Shown in pieces: positions 58,885 through 64,000 of a DNA stretch of 64,000 nucleotides. Position numbers and translations under genes: made by a program. The stretch's first letter is position 1, and the number at the start of each line of letters is the position of its first letter. The notes under the pieces are model-generated. The model searched no databases. It saw only the letters and a program-made list of their open reading frames with translations, and was not told where the DNA came from. This DNA is from an uncultured Porphyromonas sp. (lineage in GTDB: Bacteria > Bacteroidota > Bacteroidia > Bacteroidales > Porphyromonadaceae): the NCBI RefSeq assembly GCF_938023125.1, contig NZ_CALHDW010000006.1:1-64000 (forward strand). Direction: 5' to 3'.

Positions 58885-61167
58885 TTAGACCCGAGTGACC
58901 GACGCGATCGTATCTTTTTGTTTTAGCCCCTCTATGATGCGACGTACATCCTCCACGTCGTGTACCATCACCTTGATTTCTCCACCAAAAACTCCCCCTT
59001 GAGCCGAGAGGTTGATGCTTGTAATGGAGCGGTAAAAGTCCTCGCTAATGTCTTGGATAATAGCGTTGAGAATACCGATTGAGTCCATCCCTTTGATGGC
59101 GAGAGTTGCCTCAAAAAGGGAGTGCGGATGGTCGCCCCAAACGGTCTCGATAAGCTGATTCCCTTTACTGCTTTTGAGTCGCATTGCCTCCGGACAATTA
59201 CGCTTGTGTACCATGATGGTGCCGTTGTCGGTAACAAACCCTACCGTATCATCGCCCAAGATAGGAGAGCAGCAGGGGGCTATGGTGTAGTTGGGGGTGA
59301 GGAGGTGTTGCTCCAGAAGGTAGGGCTTCTTTGTATTGGGCTTATCCGGAGATTGTGCCTCTTCGATGGTGGCGGCTGTGAGTTCTCTGTTTTTCTTTGA
59401 AGGGCGGAATAGACGCGAGAAGAAGTTGCCATCAGCCCCTTGGAAGACCTTGCGGAAAGACTCCGGTAGCTCTATGGAGCGGTTCCCTACGGCCAAGAAG
59501 AAATCCTCTCTCTTGTGGAAGTTATAGTAACTGGCAATCTTGTCGAGTAGGAGAGGTGTGATGGTTTGCCCCTCGGCCTCGAGCAGCTCGGTTACCATTT
59601 TTTCTCCTAAAGCGGTTTTCTCTCGGTCTGCTTTGCGTAGTGCAGCGTTGATCTTCATCCGAGCTTTCCCGGTCACTACGTACTTGAGCCATTCGGGATG
59701 AGGCTCTTGGGTCGGGCTTGTGATTACCTCCACTTGATCCCCATTCCTGAGGGTATGGCTCAGGGGGAATAGATGATGATTGATCTTGATACCGAGACAT
59801 TTATTCCCCAGCTCTCCGTGGAGGGCATAGGCAAAGTCGAGCCCGGTAGCTCCCTTGGGAAGAGTGAAAACTTTCCCCTTGGGGGTAAAGACGCTGATCT
59901 CGTCGGAGTAGAGATTGAGCTTGATCGTATCGAGGAAGTCCATCGAGTCCGGAGTGGGATTCTCCAGGATCTCGCGGATCGTTTCTATCCAGCGATCGAG
60001 CTCGGAGTCTTCCTCCACGTTTTCGCTTTTGTACTTCCAATGGGCGGCAAATCCACGCTCCGCTATATCGTCCATGCGGCGCGAGCGTATCTGTATTTCT
60101 ATCCATTCTCCATCGGGCCCCATCACGGTAAGGTGGAGCGCTTGGTAGCCATTGGTCTTGGGAGAACTAACCCAGTCGCGGATGCGGTCTGTCTTGTTGC
60201 GGTATAGGTCTGTGATCTCGGAGTAAATATCCCAACACACCTTTTTGTCGGGGATGCCCTCTTGGCTCTCAAAGATGATGCGCACGGCGTAGAGGTCGTA
60301 CACCTCTTCGAAGGGGATTTTTTTCTCCTGCATTTTGCGCCAAATCGAGTAGCAACTCTTCACCCTCGCCTTCATCTCGTAGTTAAGCCCCTTGCGAGCA
60401 AAGACCTCGCGTAGTGGGGCGGCAAAGTGCTCAAAGAGGAGAGTTCGCTGCTCTTCGCTAGCCTCTATCTTGTTTTTAATCTCGTTGTATTCGGCAGGAT
60501 GCTCTATGTGGAAGCATAGCTCCTCGAGTTCTGTTTTGATGGTAAAGAGCCCAAGTCGGTGGGCAATGGGTGCGTAGACGTAGAGCGTCTCTCCCGTGAT
60601 CTTGAGTTGCTTGTGTGTGGGCATCGACTCAAGAGTGCGCATGTTGTGCAGGCGGTCTGCTATTTTGATGAGGACGACGCGTATATCGTCGTTCATGGTA
60701 AGGATCAGCTTTCTGAAATTCTCCGCCTGGGCAGATACATCCTCCTGATCTTTGAACATCTCCACCGAGATCTTGGTAAGCCCCTGCACGATTTGGGCTA
60801 TCTTGTCGCCAAACATGTCGCGGATGTTCTCTTCGGTGTACTCCGTGTCTTCTATTACATCGTGCAGGAGCGCCGAGGCGATAGAGGTGGAGCCAAGCCC
60901 CATCTCGTGGCTAACGATATAGGCCACCGCTATGGGGTGCATGATGTAGGGCTCTCCGCTGCGGCGCCGTACCCCTGCGTGTGCTTTGTTCGCTAGATTG
61001 AATGCCTTAATGATGATCTCGTCTTTGCGACGATGATTGCTCATTTGGTAGTCGTGAAGTAGGGCTTCGAAGGCTGTGCGCACCATCTCCTGCTCCGCTT
61101 CGCTTCCGTAATATACTATGTCTTGCAGCCCTTGAGGCTGAGGAGTAACCGTCTCTTTCATACGCAA
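58885..61167 (-). CDS. Bifunctional RelA/SpoT (p)ppGpp synthetase/hydrolase
   Basis: The 760-residue Rel protein controls the stringent response. It has an HD hydrolase domain (about residues 50-200 with ALLHDVIEDTEYTEENI), a synthetase domain (about 240-360, KTNGYQALHLTVMGP), a TGS domain (about 415-475, VFTPKGKVFTLPKGATGLDFAYALH) and a C-terminal ACT domain. Both active sites look intact, so it should make and degrade (p)ppGpp. It lies 2 bases after bioD and has a clear terminator. Confidence 0.94.
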   Translation of the reverse strand: MRMKETVTPQPQGLQDIVYYGSEAEQEMVRTAFEALLHDYQMSNHRRKDEIIIKAFNLANKAHAGVRRRSGEPYIMHPIAVAYIVSHEMGLGSTSIASALLHDVIEDTEYTEENIRDMFGDKIAQIVQGLTKISVEMFKDQEDVSAQAENFRKLILTMNDDIRVVLIKIADRLHNMRTLESMPTHKQLKITGETLYVYAPIAHRLGLFTIKTELEELCFHIEHPAEYNEIKNKIEASEEQRTLLFEHFAAPLREVFARKGLNYEMKARVKSCYSIWRKMQEKKIPFEEVYDLYAVRIIFESQEGIPDKKVCWDIYSEITDLYRNKTDRIRDWVSSPKTNGYQALHLTVMGPDGEWIEIQIRSRRMDDIAERGFAAHWKYKSENVEEDSELDRWIETIREILENPTPDSMDFLDTIKLNLYSDEISVFTPKGKVFTLPKGATGLDFAYALHGELGNKCLGIKINHHLFPLSHTLRNGDQVEVITSPTQEPHPEWLKYVVTGKARMKINAALRKADREKTALGEKMVTELLEAEGQTITPLLLDKIASYYNFHKREDFFLAVGNRSIELPESFRKVFQGADGNFFSRLFRPSKKNRELTAATIEEAQSPDKPNTKKPYLLEQHLLTPNYTIAPCCSPILGDDTVGFVTDNGTIMVHKRNCPEAMRLKSSKGNQLIETVWGDHPHSLFEATLAIKGMDSIGILNAIIQDISEDFYRSITSINLSAQGGVFGGEIKVMVHDVEDVRRIIEGLKQKDTIASVTRV

Positions 61168-61169
61168 TG

Positions 61170-61841
61170 TTATTTGTCAGAAGACTCGGAGTCCAATGTT
61201 TCGTATCCTATCTCTTGCCACAGAGTGGAGGGGAAATAGGTTGCAAGGTAATGCTTAAGATATGCTATAGTCTCGTGGGCTATGGGGGCCTCTTCGGGGG
61301 GATAGTGGTTGTAGATGACCCGCTCTATCGGTATCTCCCGATCTTGTAGTGCTTGCAAGCTCAGTAGGGTGTGGTTGATGCTCCCCAGTCGCCCCGAGGT
61401 AACTAAGGCTACGGGATAGCCCCGCTGAGCAATAAAGTCGAGGGTAAGGAGCTCGGGGGTCAGTGGAACCATAAGCCCTCCGGCACCCTCCATTAGGATA
61501 CGATCGTAGCCCAACGAGAGAAGCTCTTGGGTGTCAGAATCGATCTTTTTAGGGTCTATGGGACGTTGTTCCAGCTGAGCCGAAAGGTGAGGTGATGCAG
61601 GATACTTATAAAGATAGGTGCAGCGGTAGGGCTCTGCTCGTTGCTCGGGATCAAGATGGGGGGCTAGAGCGTCGTGTACATCAAGGTCTTCGCTACGCCC
61701 CTCGCAGCCCGTTTGCACAGGTTTTTGGCTGATCACACGGAGGCCTGCCTCCCGCATCTGGCGGAGCAAAATGCCCGTGGCATAGGTTTTCCCTACTCCG
61801 GTATCTATACCGCTAACGAATAATACTTTATTACTATCCAT
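61170..61841 (-). CDS. bioD: Dethiobiotin synthase
   Basis: BioD closes the ureido ring of dethiobiotin with ATP and CO2. I chose the ATG at 61841 (MDSNKVLFVSGIDTGVGKT), giving 223 residues; the TTG nine bases upstream is less likely. The P-loop GIDTGVGKTYATG and the QKPVQTGCEG and MEGAGGLMVPLT motifs are complete. No other biotin gene is in the window. It is the upstream partner of relA/spoT, 2 bases away, and a minus-7 box TACATTTGT lies near 61865-61873. Confidence 0.93.
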   Translation of the reverse strand: MDSNKVLFVSGIDTGVGKTYATGILLRQMREAGLRVISQKPVQTGCEGRSEDLDVHDALAPHLDPEQRAEPYRCTYLYKYPASPHLSAQLEQRPIDPKKIDSDTQELLSLGYDRILMEGAGGLMVPLTPELLTLDFIAQRGYPVALVTSGRLGSINHTLLSLQALQDREIPIERVIYNHYPPEEAPIAHETIAYLKHYLATYFPSTLWQEIGYETLDSESSDK

Positions 61842-62021
61842 GGGTATCAATGTCTTTAATTAGTACAAATGTACAAAGGATTCTCGTTCCTATGCACACT
61901 TCTTTACCGTAATCAGAAAGTCTCTGCCCTCTTCCGTATAAACTGAGATATGACTACCCTATTTCGGGAAAAGCGTTAGAAAAGATATGGATTGGAGAGC
62001 GCTAAGCAAGCCCTATTGACC

Positions 62022-62048
62022 AAAAAAGCTCCAGGATGCCCCAGAGCC
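62022..62048 (-). terminator. Terminator of tRNA-Leu
   Basis: On the minus strand a GC-rich hairpin (CTCTGG...CCTGGAG, with G-T pairs) is followed by six T (62022-62027). Confidence 0.6.
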
Positions 62049-62081
62049 ATACAGATACACAATGATTAATCTTGAGGAGAG

Positions 62082-62163
62082 TGCGGCCGGAGGGACTCGA
62101 ACCCTCACGCCTCGCAGCATTAGATCCTAAGTCTAACGTGGCTACCAATTACACCACGGCCGC
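62082..62163 (-). tRNA. tRNA-Leu (anticodon TAG)
   Basis: A class II tRNA can be drawn on the minus strand: acceptor GCGGCCG/CGGCCGC, anticodon stem TTAGA/TCTAA with loop CTTAGGA, and a long variable arm. The anticodon TAG reads CUA-type Leu codons. The discriminator is A; CCA is not encoded. Confidence 0.94.
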
Positions 62164-62173
62164 AATCTTCACT

Positions 62174-62182
62174 GCAAAGGTA
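62174..62182 (-). promoter_or_regulatory. Minus-7 box for tRNA-Leu
   Basis: TACCTTTGC on the minus strand lies 11 bases before the mature 5' end. The minus-33 element is weak. Confidence 0.6.
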
Positions 62183-62298
62183 AGCATTTATTTTTATCTA
62201 CAGCTATATTGTTTCGTTGCGAATAGTCAAAATGATGCCGAGGGAGGGAGATGGGATGGAAGGGTATGGCGTAAATGGGGGCTAGTCGAGGGGGAAAG

Positions 62299-63372
62299 TC
62301 AGCGCAGTTGCTCAAGAAAGCGGACGAGAGGCGTGGGGAGGGCGTAATCGCCCAATTCGCTCCGGTTTACCCATTGGTACTTGGTGCTCCCTAGGGTGTC
62401 GGACTCAAGTTCGGCGGTGTAGATGGTGATGTGAAGTATTTGGTGGGAGAGCCGGTGCTCGAGGGTGAAAGTAGTGGGCGCAAGGCGTAACTCTCCCGAG
62501 TAGGAGAGCTCGTGCTCTAGCCAATGGGCTACCGATTCGGGTGCTTGGGACCTCTCACTCTCAAACAAAGGGAATTGATACAGCCCTCGCCAGATGTCGT
62601 TTCGCCCTCGCTTCTCTAGTAAGACTTGCTGATGGTGGGTACTATAGATGTAGCTGAAGTAGCGATCTCTAAGGGTTAGCTTTTTCCCCTTTATGGGCAG
62701 GAGACGAGCGAGAGGGAGCTCCGCTACACGGCACCACGAGGAGGCAGGGCAGGCGGAGCATTGGGGAGATTGAGGGGTGCAGACCAGTGCGCCTAGCTCT
62801 ATAAGGGCTTGCCCCAGTTTGCTAGGGGGGAGTTGGGTGGCGAGTAACTCCTCCACCGCTTGGGTGCAGAGTCGCTTCCCGCCCAGGGTGTCTATGGGGA
62901 GTTCGCTTGCTAGAAGCCGACTGACTACGCGCAGTACATTGCCATCTACGGCCGGGTAAGGCAGATCGAATGCAAACGAGGCAATGGCTCCGGCCGTGTA
63001 GTCGCCCACCCCGGGTAGAGCACGTATCGAGGCAAAATCTTTGGGGAATATCCCCTGATGCTCCGTGGCTATAACTTGTGCTGCACGATGGAGGTTGTGC
63101 GCTCGGCTGTAGTAGCCAAGTCCCTGCCATAGGCTGAGTACCTGATCTTCGGAGGCTTGTGCCAGGTCGGTAACGGAGGGGAAGGCTTCCACAAAGCGAA
63201 GAAAGTAGTCGAGCCCTTGGTTTACGCGCGTTTGTTGCAGTATGACCTCCGAGAGCCAAATGTGGTAGGGGTTGCGAGTGGTGCGCCATGGGAGCTCTCG
63301 GGCATTCTCTTCGAACCAATCGACGAGAGCTCGGGCTAGCGGTTGGGGGTGGGTAAAGAGGGTTTCGCTCAT
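62299..63372 (-). CDS. mutY: A/G-specific adenine glycosylase
   Basis: MutY removes adenine opposite 8-oxoguanine. The start MSETLFTHPQPLAR at 63372 gives 357 residues. The catalytic Glu is in WLSEVILQQT and the Asp in YPAVDGNVLRV. The [4Fe-4S] cluster ligands have the expected C-x6-C-x2-C-x5-C spacing (CTPQSPQCSACPASSWC). A NUDIX-like C-terminal domain follows from about residue 235. A minus-7 box ends 7 bases before the ATG, so the mRNA may be leaderless. Confidence 0.94.
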   Translation of the reverse strand: MSETLFTHPQPLARALVDWFEENARELPWRTTRNPYHIWLSEVILQQTRVNQGLDYFLRFVEAFPSVTDLAQASEDQVLSLWQGLGYYSRAHNLHRAAQVIATEHQGIFPKDFASIRALPGVGDYTAGAIASFAFDLPYPAVDGNVLRVVSRLLASELPIDTLGGKRLCTQAVEELLATQLPPSKLGQALIELGALVCTPQSPQCSACPASSWCRVAELPLARLLPIKGKKLTLRDRYFSYIYSTHHQQVLLEKRGRNDIWRGLYQFPLFESERSQAPESVAHWLEHELSYSGELRLAPTTFTLEHRLSHQILHITIYTAELESDTLGSTKYQWVNRSELGDYALPTPLVRFLEQLR

Positions 63373-63378
63373 TTCGCC

Positions 63379-63387
63379 GCAAAGGTA
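63379..63387 (-). promoter_or_regulatory. Minus-7 box immediately before mutY
   Basis: TACCTTTGC on the minus strand is 6 bases from the mutY ATG. This supports the shorter start, because the upstream start would lie inside the promoter. Confidence 0.55.
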
Positions 63388-63618
63388 CAATTCGTGGGGC
63401 GAGGGAGAGCGGTCTCTTACTTCTTTTGTGAAACCTTAAAATTTCGCTGCCTGATATTTTTTCCGCCACGGGGCAAAAAGAAAATATTTCACGGGCAAGA
63501 TTTTTTCGAAAATTACCCGAAAAGGGAAGAAGAAATCAGCCTATGGAGAAAAACTTTTTGCTCGGCAGTGCTTTGCTGTGTAGGGCGAGGGCGTTTCTCT
63601 TCGCAGGCATTGTTAGAA

Positions 63619-63650
63619 TTTGGTTGAGATTTATTTTAGTAGTACCTTTG
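63619..63650 (+). promoter_or_regulatory. Promoter of the partial lipoprotein gene
   Basis: TTTG (63619-63622), 20 bases of spacer and TACCTTTG (63643-63650) form an excellent Bacteroidetes promoter, about 65 bases before the start codon. Confidence 0.75.
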
Positions 63651-63715
63651 GGGTGGGTGGATCCTCTCGGGAGAGGTGATGCCTTTTCTATTTTGTGACT
63701 CTTTAGAAAAGAAGT

Positions 63716-64000
63716 ATGGGTATGGCAAGAAGAAAGAAAGTCTGTATCAGCTCTGTATTGGCAGTTACATTTGCCTCTTTATCGGTTCTTTTTCTGTCGG
63801 GTTGCGCCCTCTTGGGTGCAAGAAAAGGAGGTGAAAAAGGGGACTCTTTAGGGCGGAACCCTAATCCCCGAAAGAAAGAAAAAGTAGAGGAAATGCCCAG
63901 GGTAATGTATGGCGTTCCCTATCGGACATACGAGAAGGTGGAGGAGATATCCCCAGCCCCCGACTCAAAAGAAGAAATCGACTCTCTAAAACAAGAGACC
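63716..64000 (+). CDS. Putative lipoprotein, 3' end outside the window
   Basis: The frame from ATG 63716 (or ATG 63722) is open to the window edge, 95 codons. It begins with basic residues and a hydrophobic stretch, then a lipobox (LFLSGC, Cys32). The visible mature part is charged and low in hydrophobic residues (KKEKVEEMPR, then PDSKEEIDSLKQE), suggesting an extended or coiled-coil region. I do not recognise the family. It has its own strong promoter. Confidence 0.75.
   Translation, partial: MGMARRKKVCISSVLAVTFASLSVLFLSGCALLGARKGGEKGDSLGRNPNPRKKEKVEEMPRVMYGVPYRTYEKVEEISPAPDSKEEIDSLKQET

Larger units (their letters stand above)
63373..63715. other. Divergent intergenic region between mutY and a lipoprotein gene
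   Basis: It contains the mutY minus-7 box and, on the plus strand, the promoter at 63619-63650. Between 63400 and 63610 the sequence is unremarkable and no gene is visible. Confidence 0.6.

Noticed and set aside
1..64000. Insertion sequences, prophage, CRISPR arrays, replication origin
   Set aside because: No transposase, phage structural gene, cas gene, regular repeat-spacer array or DnaA-box cluster was seen in either strand.

Overview
The window looks like a chromosomal segment of a Bacteroidales bacterium, most likely Porphyromonas or a close relative, with the right-hand end of a CTnDOT-family conjugative transposon (ICE) attached on the left. The host assignment rests on: a PorX-type response regulator/PglZ protein of the type IX secretion system (T9SS); C-terminal domains resembling T9SS signals; a streptopain-like C10 protease; a three-gene fumarate reductase operon in C-A-B order; DUF4924 and DUF5686 proteins; and promoters of the Bacteroidetes type (TTG or TTTG, about 19-20 bases, then TAnnTTTG) in front of many genes. 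No species can be named from sequence reading alone.

Layout. 1-3489 (+) is the end of a Bacteroides-type transfer operon: traN (cut by the window edge), traO, traP (primase-like), traQ and a lysozyme. 3977-7322 (-) is a converging module of small ICE genes including DUF3873, PcfJ-like and PcfK-like proteins. 7323 to about 8195 has no confident gene but holds two large stem-loops and two sites resembling the CTnDOT core attachment sequence; I place the ICE/chromosome junction near 8186-8195. 8482-12469 (-) encodes a sugar aminotransferase and two nucleotide-sugar dehydrogenases for acidic or amino sugars of a surface polysaccharide. A tRNA-Gly follows. 13632-17741 (+) is the most distinctive locus: a lipoprotein of the cholesterol-dependent-cytolysin superfamily that lacks the cholesterol-binding undecapeptide, followed by a lipoprotein C10 cysteine protease with two GEVED domains. 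17951-25030 (+) is a compact run: porX, tsaE, tdk, rbfA, a LolE-like permease, a DUF4924 gene, rfbD and a MATE transporter.

25062-43806 is entirely on the minus strand: DUF5686 protein, rpoN, murF, a GYF/CD225 protein; aroE-ubiE-purC-phoH; MATE-mlaD-amidase; frdB-frdA-frdC; ybeY; and an SpmA/SpmB fusion. 44061-50277 (-) is a second long operon read from mltG through tcdA, lolD, a ComEA-like gene and a Sua5-like gene to an Ig-like lipoprotein. 50676-54435 (+) carries two leucine-rich-repeat surface proteins with T9SS-like C-termini. 54605-63372 (-) holds an AlkD-like gene, purine nucleoside phosphorylase, a methylthioadenosine/S-adenosylhomocysteine deaminase, an M20 dipeptidase, relA/spoT, bioD, tRNA-Leu and mutY. 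A partial lipoprotein gene runs off the right edge.

How the genes work together. Most of the chromosomal part is core metabolism and envelope biogenesis. Three genes belong to the tRNA t6A/ct6A pathway (tsaE, a Sua5-like gene, tcdA). The surface-oriented content (polysaccharide sugar genes, CDC-like lipoprotein, C10 protease, PorX, LRR proteins) fits a host- or microbiota-associated anaerobe. The best candidate for an undescribed system is the CDC-like lipoprotein with the adjacent secreted protease: related Bacteroidetes proteins are proteolytically activated pore formers aimed at other bacteria, and here a protease gene lies directly downstream.
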